Origin: Streptomyces sp. TS71-3
GTDB taxonomy: Bacteria > Actinomycetota > Actinomycetes > Streptomycetales > Streptomycetaceae
Assembly (NCBI RefSeq): GCF_018327685.1
Contig: NZ_BNEL01000003.1
Location: 2,728,001-2,792,000, forward strand
Reading direction: 5' to 3'
DNA length: 64,000 nucleotides
Positions 43,923 through 53,469 of the stretch are shown here, piece by piece. Position 1 is the first letter of the stretch. Each line of letters begins with the position of its first letter. The notes below the pieces were generated by a model. It was not told the DNA's origin and ran no database searches. It saw nothing but the letters and a program-made list of their open reading frames with translations. The translations under genes were made by a program, and so were the position numbers.

Positions 43923-44313
43923 GGCTGCTCCCCACCGGGCTGCTCTGTGACGGCCCGCCGCCCGGTGGGCGGGGCGTCATCGGTCGGCTGCGCACGGTTG
44001 CCGCGCGCTGCCCAGCATGACGCCCGCCACTGACAACGGGTCAGGTCCCGATCTCCGCGGAGCGGCCGGGGCGGGCCCGAGGGCCGTGAAAGGGGACGAA
44101 GGGGGGCGTGGGAGCGGTGTCCGGTGGAGGAGTGCGATCAGCGGGACCGCAATGTGGCGTGATTCTGTCCTCAACAGACCGTAAATGGCATGATAATTGA
44201 CACACCCAGCGCGGTGGCAGCAGGATCGCGGGGCTGGTGTAAAGATCGGTTTCGCCACCGCAACCGCAGGGCAGTCGCGGAACAAGAGCTGCAGTTGGGG
44301 GGTCGGTGAACCG
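43923..44313. other. divergent intergenic region, 91-aa gene / MmyB-like gene
   Basis: No gene. A short AT-rich patch (44180-44203) holds a GATAAT -10-like box (44192-44197) for the + strand gene, preceded by a weak -35. Confidence 0.45.
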
Positions 44314-44985
44314 ATGGCACACCGCTCGGACGGGTGGCGGTCGGGCCGCGGACACGCCCCCGAGGGCCCGGAGGCCCGCGCCTACCTCACGGACTACGCC
44401 GCACTTCTGAGCACGCTTCCCTACCCCTCGGTCGTCTTCGACCACCGCTGGGACGTCGTTCTCGCCAACCCGGCCTTCGACGACCTCTTCAAGACGGTCT
44501 CGCACCACCCGACGGCGATGCCTCACCAGAACCTGATGCGCTTCGTCCTCTTCCACCCGGACGCGGGAGCGGTCCTGGAGGACCACGAGTCGAGCTGGTG
44601 CCTGCCGATGCTGGCGCACCTGGCGGAGGGCCTGGAGGACCACGGGCAGGACGCCGAACTGCTCGCGATCCGCCAGGAGGTCGAGGACGACCCCATCATG
44701 GGGGCCGCCTACCGCCAGGGCCTGCCGCACTGGCTGCGCACGGTCGGCCCGGACGCCGCCGAGCACGACGGCTCCGTGCGCCCCCTGTGCCACCCGGACC
44801 CCCGCTGGGGCCGCACCCACTGCCGGGTCGTCGCCGACGCGCCCCGGATGCTCGAATCCCTGGGCTACCGCCATATGACCCTGGTGCTCCGCGACCCCCG
44901 CGGCGGCGGCCGTACCGCGCGCCACGCCCCCGGCCGACGGCGCACCGTGGGGCATCTGCGGGCGGTGCCGGCCGCGGAGGCCTGA
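44314..44985 (+). CDS. MmyB-type ligand-binding (PAS-like) protein without HTH
   Basis: 223 aa from ATG 44314. The sequence YAALLSTLPYPSVVFDHRWDVVLANPAFDDLF, the middle NLMRFVLFHPDAG and the C-terminal RMLESLGYRHMTLVLRDP correspond to the MmyB-like transcription-regulator ligand-binding domain. Normal members have an N-terminal Xre-type HTH of about 80 residues, absent here; the first 25 residues are Gly/Arg-rich. It may sense a small ligand and act through protein contacts, perhaps for the adjacent export cluster. It is divergent from the 91-aa gene. Confidence 0.75.
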   Translation: MAHRSDGWRSGRGHAPEGPEARAYLTDYAALLSTLPYPSVVFDHRWDVVLANPAFDDLFKTVSHHPTAMPHQNLMRFVLFHPDAGAVLEDHESSWCLPMLAHLAEGLEDHGQDAELLAIRQEVEDDPIMGAAYRQGLPHWLRTVGPDAAEHDGSVRPLCHPDPRWGRTHCRVVADAPRMLESLGYRHMTLVLRDPRGGGRTARHAPGRRRTVGHLRAVPAAEA

Positions 44986-45015
44986 GCCGGCCGGACCAGC
45001 CCGCGCAAGCTGTTT

Positions 45016-45035
45016 GCAAGCGCTTGCGCTATTCT
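45016..45035 (+). promoter_or_regulatory. LacI-type operator and leaderless-type promoter
   Basis: The palindrome GCAAGCGCTTGC (45016-45027) lies directly before a -10-like TATTCT (45030-45035), which ends 7 nt before the regulator's ATG. This suggests autorepression and a leaderless or near-leaderless mRNA. The sequence differs from the CebR-type boxes (GCAAGC instead of GGGAGC). Confidence 0.75.
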
Positions 45036-45042
45036 TGCGTGT

Positions 45043-46050
45043 ATGACGCGACGACTTGCTCAGGTGGCCAAGAAGGTAGGAGTCAGCGAGGCAACGGTCA
45101 GCCGGGTGCTCAACGGCAAGCCGGGGGTCTCCGAGGCGACCCGGCAGGCCGTGCTCTCCGCACTCGACGTCCTCGGCTACGAGCGCCCCACCCAGCTGCG
45201 CGGCGAGCGCGCCCGCCTGGTCGGCCTGGTGCTGCCCGAGTTGCAGAACCCGATCTTCCCCGCGTTCGCCGAGGTGATCGGCGGGGCGCTCGCACAGCTC
45301 GGGCTCACGCCCGTGCTGTGCACCCAGACCAAGGGCGGCGTCTCCGAGGCGGACTACGTCGACCTGCTGCTGCAACAGCAGGTCTCCGGCGTGGTGTTCG
45401 CGGGCGGCCTGTTCGCGCAGGCCGACGCGCCGCACGACCACTACCGGCAGCTCGCCGACCGCAGGATCCCGGTGGTGCTCATCAACGCGGCCATAGAGCG
45501 GCTCGGCTTCCCCGGTGTCTCCTGCGACGACGCCGTCGCCGTCGAGCAGGCCTGGCGGCACCTCGCCTCGCTCGGCCACGACCGCATCGGCCTGGTGCTC
45601 GGTCCCACGGACCACATGCCCTCGCGGCGCAAGCTCGCCGCGGCCAGGGCCATCTGCGCGTCCGCCGGCGACAGGCTCCCCGACGAGCACGTCGCACGTG
45701 CCATGTTCTCCATCGAGGGCGGCCAGGCCGCCTCCGCCAGGCTGCTGGACGCGGGTGTCACCGGTTTCATCTGCGCCAGTGACCCGATCGCGCTGGGCGT
45801 GGTGCGCGCCGCGCGGCGCAGGGGCCTCACGGTGCCCGGCGACGTCTCCGTGGTCGGCTACGACGACTCGGCACTGATGAACTGCACGGAACCCCCGCTC
45901 ACCACCGTCCGCCAGCCCATCGAGTCCATGGGCCGGGCCGCGGTCGAGATGCTGTACGCGCAGATCGGCGGCGGCACCGTGGCGGCCGAGGAACTGCTGT
46001 TCGAACCCGAGCTGGTGGTGCGCGGCTCCACCGGCCAGGCGCCCCGCTGA
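45043..46050 (+). CDS. LacI family regulator of alpha-glucan operon (MalR-like)
   Basis: 335 aa. HTH LAQVAKKVGVSEATVSRVLNGKPGVSEATRQAVLSALDVLGYERP and effector domain (VGLVLPELQNPIFPAFAEVIGGAL...) closely resemble Streptomyces MalR/Reg1. It precedes, in the same direction, a sugar-binding protein, two permeases, a GH13 and a GH87-like gene. It therefore probably represses them until a maltose-like or nigerose-like sugar binds. The operator at 45016-45027 suggests autoregulation. Confidence 0.93.
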   Translation: MTRRLAQVAKKVGVSEATVSRVLNGKPGVSEATRQAVLSALDVLGYERPTQLRGERARLVGLVLPELQNPIFPAFAEVIGGALAQLGLTPVLCTQTKGGVSEADYVDLLLQQQVSGVVFAGGLFAQADAPHDHYRQLADRRIPVVLINAAIERLGFPGVSCDDAVAVEQAWRHLASLGHDRIGLVLGPTDHMPSRRKLAAARAICASAGDRLPDEHVARAMFSIEGGQAASARLLDAGVTGFICASDPIALGVVRAARRRGLTVPGDVSVVGYDDSALMNCTEPPLTTVRQPIESMGRAAVEMLYAQIGGGTVAAEELLFEPELVVRGSTGQAPR

Positions 46051-46353
46051 CCGTCCCCGCGGGCGCGGCCCCGAGCCGCACGGTCAAAGGCCCTGTGGCA
46101 CCTGCCTGAGCGCGGCCGTGAGCACCCCTGCGCAAAGGGGGAATCGCCCCGGACGCGCATCCACCCCGCACCGGGAACGGCAGTGGTGCGGTACGGACCA
46201 ACATCACGCTGTTCAATATTTACGAGATGAGCGCGACATCTTGCGTCTCACTATCGGTGGTGGTTGAGTGGCGTGCGCCACGCAGCCGGTGCGTTGTCCT
46301 CGGCGTTCCGTGCGGCGCGGCCTCCCACGCGCCTGCCCAAGAGGGGTCCACCG
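46051..46353. other. intergenic region before binding-protein gene
   Basis: 300 bp. An AT-rich patch near 46210-46225 may be the promoter of the transport operon. No exact copy of GCAAGCGCTTGC is present; ATCTTGCGTC at 46236-46245 is a possible half-site. Confidence 0.45.
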
Positions 46354-47724
46354 ATGAGAAGTTCCGCGTTCCGTCGCACCCTGCCCCGCAGGGGCGCCCC
46401 CATCGCCGCCGTGGCCTCGGTGCTCGCCCTCGCCGCGGTGTCGGCCTGCGGCTCGTCGGGCGGCGAGGCGAGCGACGGCAAGACCCACATCACGGTCAAC
46501 TGCGAGCCGCCGAAGAGCGCCAAGGTCGACCGGAGCTTCTTCGACCAGGACGTGGCGTCGTTCGAGAAGCAGAACCCGAAGATCGACGTCACCCCGCACG
46601 ACGCGTTCCCCTGCCAGGACCCCAAGACGTTCGACGCCAAGCTCGCGGGCGGGCAGATGGAGGACGTCTTCTACACCTACTTCACCGACGTCAAGCACGT
46701 CGTCGACATCAACCAGGCCGCGGACCTCACCCCGTACGTCAAGGACCTGAAGAGCTACCCCACCATCCAGAAGCAGCTGCGCGACATCTTCACCGTCGAC
46801 GGGAAGGTCTACGGCATCCCGCGCACCGGCTACTCGATGGGCCTCATCTACAACAAGAAGCTCTTCCAGAAGGCCGGCCTCGACCCCGAGCAGCCCCCGG
46901 CCACCTGGGACGAGGTGCGCGCCGACGCCAGGAAGATAGCCGCGCTGGGCGGCGGCACCGTCGGCTACGCCGACTACAGCGCCCAGAACCAGGGCGGCTG
47001 GCACTTCACCGCCGAGGTCTACTCGCAGGGCGGCGACGTCGTCAGCCCCGACGGCAAGAAGGCCACCGTCGACACCCCCGAGGGGCACGCGGTCCTGAAG
47101 AACCTCAAGGACATGCGCTGGAAGGACGACTCCATGGGCAGCAAGCAGCTGCTCGTGCTGAACGACGTCCAACTCATGATGGGCTCCGGGAAGCTCGGCA
47201 TGTACCTCTCGGCGCCCGACAACATCCCGATCCTGGTGAAGGAGAAGGGCGGCAACTACAAGGACCTCGCCCTCGCACCGATGCCCGGCGGCAAGGGCAC
47301 CCTGATCGGCGGCGACGGCTACATGTTCAACAAGAAGGACACGCCGGAGCAGATCAGGGCCGGCCTGAAATGGCTCGACCACATGTTCCTCACGCCCGGC
47401 AAGGGCTTCCTCGGCGACTACGCCCGCGCCAAGCAGCACGACGCCCCGGTCGGCCTGCCCGAGCCACGGCTCTTCAGCGGCGCCGCCGACGCCGAGGACC
47501 AGCGGATCAAGCAGGCCAACGCCAACGTGCCGGTGGACAACTACCAGCGCTTCCTGGACGGCAACAAGCAGCTCCAGCTGAAGATCGAGCCGCCGCAGGC
47601 ACAGCAGATCTACTCCGTGCTCGACGGCGCCGTCTCGGCGGTGCTGACCAAGAAGGACGCCGACATCGACCAGCTCCTCAAGGACGCCTCGGGCAAGATC
47701 GACGGCATCCTCGCCCGGGGCTGA
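46354..47724 (+). CDS. ABC sugar-binding lipoprotein (MalE-like)
   Basis: 456 aa from ATG 46354 (GAGGGG, 8-nt spacing). Signal peptide with lipobox LAAVSAC (Cys32). Family 1 solute-binding protein features: DVFYTYFTDVKHVVDINQAADLTPYV, a GIPRTGYSMGLIYNKKLFQKAGLD hinge region and PPATWDEV. It captures an oligosaccharide outside the membrane for the two permeases that follow. Specificity is inferred from the alpha-glucan-acting neighbours. Confidence 0.93.
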   Translation: MRSSAFRRTLPRRGAPIAAVASVLALAAVSACGSSGGEASDGKTHITVNCEPPKSAKVDRSFFDQDVASFEKQNPKIDVTPHDAFPCQDPKTFDAKLAGGQMEDVFYTYFTDVKHVVDINQAADLTPYVKDLKSYPTIQKQLRDIFTVDGKVYGIPRTGYSMGLIYNKKLFQKAGLDPEQPPATWDEVRADARKIAALGGGTVGYADYSAQNQGGWHFTAEVYSQGGDVVSPDGKKATVDTPEGHAVLKNLKDMRWKDDSMGSKQLLVLNDVQLMMGSGKLGMYLSAPDNIPILVKEKGGNYKDLALAPMPGGKGTLIGGDGYMFNKKDTPEQIRAGLKWLDHMFLTPGKGFLGDYARAKQHDAPVGLPEPRLFSGAADAEDQRIKQANANVPVDNYQRFLDGNKQLQLKIEPPQAQQIYSVLDGAVSAVLTKKDADIDQLLKDASGKIDGILARG

Positions 47725-47734
47725 CGGGAGCGCC

Positions 47735-48715
47735 ATGAAGACCGCACCGAAGGTGGGCGCCACCGCCCCCGCGCAGCCGGTCGCGGCGCCGCCCGCCTCA
47801 CGGGGCGGCGCCACCGCGGCCCCCGGGCCCGGCGGCCGGCCGCTGAGCCGGCGGCTCGCCGAGCAGGGCCGCGCCTACGCCTTCCTGCTCGGCGGTCTGA
47901 TCTGCTTCGCGCTGTTCTCCTGGTACCCGGCGGTGCGCGCCGTCGTCATCGCCTTCCAGAAGTACACGCCGGGCTCGGACCCCCAGTGGGTGGGCACCGC
48001 CAACTTCACCCGCGTCCTCCACGACCCCGAGTTCGGCGCGGCCTGGCGCAACACCTTCACGTTCACGCTCTTCGCCCTGCTCCTCGGCTTCGCCGTGCCG
48101 TTCGTCACGGCGCTCGTCCTCAACGAGCTGCGGCACTTCAAGGCGTTCTTCCGGGTCGTCGTCTACCTGCCCGTGATGATCCCGCCCGTGGTCAGCGCGC
48201 TGCTGTGGAAGTGGTTCTACGACCCCGGCGCCGGCCTCGCCAACGAGGTGCTGCGCTTCGTGCACCTGCCCACCTCCAACTGGTCGAACGGCGCCGACAC
48301 CGCCCTCATATCACTGGTCGCCGTCGCCACCTGGGCGAACATGGGCGGCACCGTGCTGATCTACCTGGCGGCCCTCCAGGGCATCCCGGGCGAGCTGTAC
48401 GAGGCCGCGGAGATCGACGGGGCGAACCTGCTCCAGCGGATCCGGCACGTGACGGTCCCGCAGACCCGCTTCGTCATCCTCATGCTGATGCTGCTTCAGA
48501 TCATCGCCACCATGCAGGTCTTCACGGAGCCGTTCGTGATCACCGGCGGCGGTCCGGAGAGCGCCACCGTCACCGTGCTCTACCTGATCTACAAGTACGC
48601 CTTCCTCTACAACGACTTCGGCGGCGCGTGCGCCCTCAGCGTGATGCTGCTCGTCCTGCTCAGCGTGTTCTCCGCCTTCTACCTGCGGCTGACCCGCTCG
48701 GGGGAGGACGCATGA
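47735..48715 (+). CDS. ABC sugar permease (MalF-like)
   Basis: 326 aa. About six membrane segments after a Pro/Ala-rich cytoplasmic N-terminus. The EAA loop for ATPase docking reads EAAEIDGANLLQRIRHVTVP. Starts 10 bp after the binding-protein stop, so cotranscribed. No ATPase gene is in the operon; Streptomyces sugar importers commonly share the MsiK ATPase (established for cellobiose and maltose systems), which is presumably used here. Confidence 0.94.
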   Translation: MKTAPKVGATAPAQPVAAPPASRGGATAAPGPGGRPLSRRLAEQGRAYAFLLGGLICFALFSWYPAVRAVVIAFQKYTPGSDPQWVGTANFTRVLHDPEFGAAWRNTFTFTLFALLLGFAVPFVTALVLNELRHFKAFFRVVVYLPVMIPPVVSALLWKWFYDPGAGLANEVLRFVHLPTSNWSNGADTALISLVAVATWANMGGTVLIYLAALQGIPGELYEAAEIDGANLLQRIRHVTVPQTRFVILMLMLLQIIATMQVFTEPFVITGGGPESATVTVLYLIYKYAFLYNDFGGACALSVMLLVLLSVFSAFYLRLTRSGEDA

Positions 48716-48731
48716 CCCCGGGGGAGTACTC

Positions 48732-49625
48732 ATGACCACCGACAGTTCCCGTACCGTGCGCACCCTGGTCTCCGCGCACGCCCTCGGCCGCCCGCGGGGC
48801 AGGGCCGTGTACTGGACCGTGTTCTGCGCCGTGCTGCTGCTCTTCGCGTTCGCCTTCCTCTTCCCGGTGTACTGGATGGTGTCCGGCGCGATGAAGTCCC
48901 CGGACGAGGTGACCCGCACCCCGCCCACGCTGGTCCCCGAGTCCTGGCACCTCACCGGCTACACGGACGCCTGGGACCTGATGCAGCTCCCCACGCACCT
49001 GTGGAACACCGTGGTGCAGGCCGCCGGAGCCTGGCTGCTGCAGATCGTCTTCTGCACCGCCGCCGCCTACGCCCTGTCCAAGCTGCGGCCCGCCTTCGGC
49101 AGGGTGGTCCTCGGCGGCATCCTGGCCACCCTGATGGTCCCGGCCCAGGCGCTGGTGGTGCCCAAGTACCTGACGGTGGCCGACCTGCCGTTCGTGCACA
49201 CCAGCCTGCTCAACGACCCGCTGGCGATCTGGCTGCCCGCCGTCGCCAACGCGTTCAACCTCTACCTCCTCAAGCGGTTCTTCGACCAGATACCGCGTGA
49301 CGTCCTGGAGGCCGCCGAGATCGACGGCGCCGGGAAGCTGCGCAGCCTCGTCTCGATCGTCCTTCCGATGTCGCGGCCGGTGCTCGGCGTGGTGTCGATC
49401 TTCGCGCTCGTCGCCGTCTGGCAGGACTTCCTCTGGCCGCTGATGGTCTTCTCCGACACCGGCAAGCAGCCGATCAGCGTGGCGCTCGTACAGCTCTCCC
49501 AGAACATCCCGCTGACCGTGCTGATCGCGTCCATGGTGATCGCCAGCATCCCGATGGTCGCGACGTTCCTGGTGTTCCAGCGGCACATCATCGCCGGTAT
49601 CAGCGCCGGCAGCACCAAGGGCTGA
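48732..49625 (+). CDS. ABC sugar permease (MalG-like)
   Basis: 297 aa with six membrane segments and the EAA loop EAAEIDGAGKLRSLVSIVLP. Opens with FCAVLLLFAFAFLFPVYWMVSGAMKSPDEV, typical of MalG-type permeases, and ends FLVFQRHIIAGISAGSTKG. Partner of the preceding permease, 16 bp downstream. Confidence 0.94.
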   Translation: MTTDSSRTVRTLVSAHALGRPRGRAVYWTVFCAVLLLFAFAFLFPVYWMVSGAMKSPDEVTRTPPTLVPESWHLTGYTDAWDLMQLPTHLWNTVVQAAGAWLLQIVFCTAAAYALSKLRPAFGRVVLGGILATLMVPAQALVVPKYLTVADLPFVHTSLLNDPLAIWLPAVANAFNLYLLKRFFDQIPRDVLEAAEIDGAGKLRSLVSIVLPMSRPVLGVVSIFALVAVWQDFLWPLMVFSDTGKQPISVALVQLSQNIPLTVLIASMVIASIPMVATFLVFQRHIIAGISAGSTKG

Positions 49626-49682
49626 GCGTCCACCAGCCCGCCTGCCCCTGCCCCTGACCAGCACCTTCGAAAGGCACGCACC

Positions 49683-51311
49683 GTGGGACAGCCCTCCCCT
49701 GCCCAGAAACGGACCACGCACAGCCGGCCTGACGACCAGTGGTGGCGCTCCGCCGTCATCTACCAGGTGTACGTGCGGAGTTTCGCGGACGGCGACGGCG
49801 ACGGCACCGGGGACCTCGCCGGCGTCCGCGCCAGGCTCCCGTACCTGGCACGGCTCGGCGTGGACGCCCTCTGGTTCACCCCCTGGTACCTCTCGCCGCT
49901 CGCGGACGGCGGCTACGACGTCGCCGACTACCGCACCATCGACCCCGCCTTCGGCACCCTCGCCGAGGCCGAGAAGCTCATCTCCGAGGCCCGCGAGCTG
50001 GGCATCCGCACCATCGTCGACATCGTGCCCAACCACGTCTCCGACCGGCATCCGTGGTTCCGCGCCGCCCTGGAGGCGGGGCCCGGCAGCCCCGAGCGGG
50101 AGCTCTTCCACTTCAGAGCCGGGCGCGGCGAGCACGGCGAGCTGCCGCCGAACGACTGGCCGTCGGAGTTCGCCGGGAACACCTGGACCCGGGTGCCGGA
50201 CGGCGAGTGGTACCTGCACCTCTTCGCGCCCGAGCAGCCCGACCTCAACTGGGCCCACCCGGCGGTCCGCCAGGAGCACGAGGACATCCTGCGCTTCTGG
50301 TTCGAACGCGGCGTGGCCGGCGTGCGCATCGACTCCGCCGCCCTGCTCGCCAAGGACCCCGAGCTGCCCGACTTCGTCGAGGGCCGCGACCCGCACCCCT
50401 TCGTCGACCGCGACGAGCTGCACGACATCTACCGCTCATGGCGCCGCGTCGCCGACGCCTACGGAGGCGTCTTCGTCGGCGAGGTGTGGCTGCCCGACTC
50501 GGAGCGCTTCGCCCGCTACCTGCGCCCCGACGAGCTGCACACCGCCTTCAACTTCACGTTCCTCTCCTGCCCCTGGGACGCCACCCGGCTGAGATCCGCC
50601 ATCGACGAGACGCTGGCCGAGCACGCCCCCGTCGGCGCCCCGGCCACCTGGGTGCTCTGCAACCACGACGTGACCCGCACCGTCACCCGCTACGGCCGCG
50701 AGGACACCGGCTTCGCCTTCGCCACCAAGGCCTTCGGCACCCCCACCGACCTGGCGCTCGGCACCCGCCGGGCGCGTGCCGCCGCGCTGCTCTCGCTGGC
50801 CCTGCCCGGCGCCGTCTACGTCTACCAGGGCGAGGAGCTCGGCCTGCCCGAGGCGGACATCCCGCGGGAGCGGATCCAGGACCCGATGCACCACAGGTCC
50901 GGCGGCCGGGACCCGGGCCGCGACGGCTGCCGGGTCCCCATGCCCTGGCAGGCCGGGGCGCCCTACGCGGGCTTCGGCTCGCGGGAGGAGCCCTGGCTGC
51001 CGCAGCCGGCCGGCTGGGACTCCTACGCGGCCGACCGGCAGGAGGCCGACGCCGCCTCGATGCTCTCCCTGTACCAGGCCGCTCTCGCGATCCGGCGCAC
51101 CCGACCCGGCTTCGGGGACGGCCCGCTGCGCTGGCTGCCCGCCGACCCCAAGGTGCTCAGCTTCACCCGCACCGACGGCCTGATCTGCGTCGTCAACCTC
51201 GCCGAGGAGCCCGCCGAGCTGCCCGGCCACACGGACGTCCTGCTGGCGAGCGGCTCCCTGGACGAGACGGGCCGCCTGCCGAAGGACACGGCGGTCTGGC
51301 TGCGGGCCTGA
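49683..51311 (+). CDS. GH13 alpha-glucosidase
   Basis: 542 aa from GTG 49683. GH13 catalytic residues are in place: nucleophile Asp217 (VRIDSA), acid/base Glu267 (FVGEVW) and stabilising Asp329 (CNHDVTR). The start WWRSAVIYQVYVRSFADGDGDGTGDL is the standard oligo-alpha-glucosidase opening. No signal peptide, so it acts in the cytoplasm on imported oligosaccharides. It lies in the operon with the importer and the secreted GH87-like enzyme, consistent with splitting the imported fragments to glucose. Linkage specificity cannot be read directly. Confidence 0.94.
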   Translation: MGQPSPAQKRTTHSRPDDQWWRSAVIYQVYVRSFADGDGDGTGDLAGVRARLPYLARLGVDALWFTPWYLSPLADGGYDVADYRTIDPAFGTLAEAEKLISEARELGIRTIVDIVPNHVSDRHPWFRAALEAGPGSPERELFHFRAGRGEHGELPPNDWPSEFAGNTWTRVPDGEWYLHLFAPEQPDLNWAHPAVRQEHEDILRFWFERGVAGVRIDSAALLAKDPELPDFVEGRDPHPFVDRDELHDIYRSWRRVADAYGGVFVGEVWLPDSERFARYLRPDELHTAFNFTFLSCPWDATRLRSAIDETLAEHAPVGAPATWVLCNHDVTRTVTRYGREDTGFAFATKAFGTPTDLALGTRRARAAALLSLALPGAVYVYQGEELGLPEADIPRERIQDPMHHRSGGRDPGRDGCRVPMPWQAGAPYAGFGSREEPWLPQPAGWDSYAADRQEADAASMLSLYQAALAIRRTRPGFGDGPLRWLPADPKVLSFTRTDGLICVVNLAEEPAELPGHTDVLLASGSLDETGRLPKDTAVWLRA

Positions 51312-51401
51312 CACCGCGGCCGGCCGCCGGCGAGAGCGCCTGTTCCGAATGAGTACGTTCCCCCGCATTCCCCCCACGCTCCCCCCACGAGAGGAACAGC
51401 C

Positions 51402-53135
51402 ATGCAGAAGACAGCCAGGCGTCCGTCACCCCGCTGGGTGGCGGCCGCCGCGACCGTCGCCCTGGCCGGCGGGACGCTCACGGCCCTCGCGCCCACCGCG
51501 GATGCCGCGCAGACCGCGGGCGCCGACCTGCCCGTGCACTCGGTGGAGGCCGAGGCGGCGACCACCGACGGCTCGAAGGTGGGCCCCGACTACACCCAGG
51601 GCACCGTCCCCTCCGAGGCCTCCGGACGGCAGGCCGTGAAGCTGGGCGCCGGCCAGCGCGTCGAGTTCACGCTGCCCGCCGGCGCGAACGCGGTGAACGT
51701 CTCGTACAACGTGCCCGACGGCCGGACCGGCTCGCTGGCCGTGTACGTCAACGGCCAGAAGACGGACGCCTCGCTGGCGCTCACCGCCAAGTACTCCTAC
51801 GTCGACACGGGCTGGATCGCCGGCTCCAGGACGCACCACTTCTTCGACGACACCAGGGCGCTGCTCGGGCGGGACCTGAAGGCCGGCGACAAGGTGGCCC
51901 TGGAGGCCTCCGGCGAGGTCACCGTCGACGTGGCCGACTTCGAACAAGTCGCACCCGCCGCCGGCGCCCCCTCCGGCGCCGTCTCGGTCGTCGACAAGGG
52001 CGCCGACCCGACCGGGCAGGGCGACTCCACCCAGGCGTTCAACGCGGCGATCGCCGCGGCCAAGGGCGGCACCGTCTGGATCCCGCCGGGCGACTACAAG
52101 GTCACCTCCGCGCTCCAGGGCGTCGAGAACGTCACCCTCCAGGGCGCCGGGAGCTGGTACTCGGTCGTACACTCCTCGCACTTCATCGACCAGTCCGGCT
52201 CCGCGGGCAACGTCCACATCAAGGACTTCGCCGTGATCGGCGAGGTCACCGAGCGCGTCGACTCCACCCCGGACAACTTCGTCAACGGCTCCCTGGGCCC
52301 CGGCTCGTCGGTCTCCGGCATGTGGATCCAGCACGTCAAGGTCGGCCTGTGGCTGATGGGGAACAACGACAACCTCGTCGTCGAGGACAACCGCATCCTC
52401 GACACCACCGCCGACGGCCTCAACCTCAACGGCAACGCCCATGGTGTCACCGTCCGCGACAACTTCCTGCGCAACCAGGGCGACGACTCGCTCGCCATGT
52501 GGTCGCTGAACGGCGCCGACTCCGACTCCCGCTTCGAGAACAACACCATCTCCCAGCCGAACCTCGCCAACGGCATCGCCATCTACGGCGGCCGGGACAT
52601 CACCGTAAAGGGCAACCTGATCTCCGACACCAACGCCCTCGGCAGTGGCATCGCGATCTCCAACCAGAAGTTCGCCGATCCCTTCTCGCCGCTGGCCGGC
52701 ACCATCACGGTCGACGGCAACACCCTTGTCCGCACCGGTGCCGTCAACCCCAACTGGGGACACCCGATGGGCGCCCTGCGCGTCGACTCCTACGACAGCG
52801 CCATCGAGGCCCAGGTGGAGATCACCAACACCACCGCCACGGACAGCCCGTACAGCGTCTACGAGTTCGTCTCGGGCGGCGGCACCGGCCTCGCGGCGAA
52901 GAATGTCACGATCGACGGCGGCACCGTCGACGGGGCAGGCACCGTCGTCGTGCAGGCCGAGACGCAGGGTGCGGCGACGATCAGCAACGTCAAGGCCGGC
53001 GGCGTCGGCGCGGCAGGCGTCTACAACTGCCCCTTCCCGGAGGGCTCCGGCACCTTCACCCTCACCGACGGCGGCGGCAACACCGGCCTCGACGGCACCT
53101 GGGACGACTGCTCGAGCTGGCCGCAACCCAGGTAG
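51402..53135 (+). CDS. secreted GH87-like beta-helix enzyme (alpha-1,3-glucanase/mycodextranase type)
   Basis: 577 aa. The signal peptide (ATVALAGGTLTALAPTADAA) is followed by a carbohydrate-binding-like beta-sandwich (about 45-185: VHSVEAEAATTDGS ... VTVDVADFEQV) and a right-handed beta-helix domain. The helix starts VVDKGADPTGQGDSTQAFNAAIAAAKGGTVWIPPGDY and contains the motif NQGDDSLAMWS at about residue 358, with paired Asp. This combination resembles mycodextranase and alpha-1,3-glucanase (GH87) proteins of Streptomyces. Placed after an alpha-glucosidase and sugar importer, it likely cuts nigeran or alpha-1,3-glucan outside the cell. Other pectate-lyase-fold enzymes are an alternative. 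Confidence 0.8.
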   Translation: MQKTARRPSPRWVAAAATVALAGGTLTALAPTADAAQTAGADLPVHSVEAEAATTDGSKVGPDYTQGTVPSEASGRQAVKLGAGQRVEFTLPAGANAVNVSYNVPDGRTGSLAVYVNGQKTDASLALTAKYSYVDTGWIAGSRTHHFFDDTRALLGRDLKAGDKVALEASGEVTVDVADFEQVAPAAGAPSGAVSVVDKGADPTGQGDSTQAFNAAIAAAKGGTVWIPPGDYKVTSALQGVENVTLQGAGSWYSVVHSSHFIDQSGSAGNVHIKDFAVIGEVTERVDSTPDNFVNGSLGPGSSVSGMWIQHVKVGLWLMGNNDNLVVEDNRILDTTADGLNLNGNAHGVTVRDNFLRNQGDDSLAMWSLNGADSDSRFENNTISQPNLANGIAIYGGRDITVKGNLISDTNALGSGIAISNQKFADPFSPLAGTITVDGNTLVRTGAVNPNWGHPMGALRVDSYDSAIEAQVEITNTTATDSPYSVYEFVSGGGTGLAAKNVTIDGGTVDGAGTVVVQAETQGAATISNVKAGGVGAAGVYNCPFPEGSGTFTLTDGGGNTGLDGTWDDCSSWPQPR

Positions 53136-53280
53136 CGGCACTGTCCCCGCCGCGGCCGGCGCCCCGGAGCACGGAACGCCGGCCGCGGCGGACACGACCG
53201 CGGGCGTACGGGAACGGGAAGGCGGCTCCCGTCCCGTACGCCCGTGCGGGATGCGCCCCGTGTCGCCGCGCGGCGCCGTA
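53136..53280. other. intergenic region after GH87-like gene
   Basis: 145 bp with no gene. Forms part of the roughly 330-bp stretch between the GH87-like gene and the IS element. Confidence 0.4.
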
Positions 53281-53424
53281 CTACTGGTGCGCGCCCTGGT
53301 GGACCTGGTGGTGGCCGTGGTGGGAGACGGCCTTCAGGCCCGACAGGTCCCGCCGTACCACGGTGTTCCGGTCGGAGACGGCGGCGCCCAGCGCGAACTG
53401 CGGCCAGGTCCCCATGATCTCCAT
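53281..53424 (-). pseudogene. 47-codon protein-like remnant beside IS end
   Basis: Minus-strand frame MEIMGTWPQFALGAAVSDRN... ending in a His-rich HHGHHQVHQGAHQ and TAG at 53281. The wording looks protein-like, and the frame continues upstream (SVLARRWSERSR) to the IS end at about 53470. It could be the C-terminal remnant of a gene cut by the insertion, or a small gene starting at 53424. No ribosome site is obvious. Not recognised. Confidence 0.35.
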
Positions 53425-53469
53425 GCGGCTGCGCTCGCTCCACCGGCGCGCCAGGACGCTGCGACTCTT

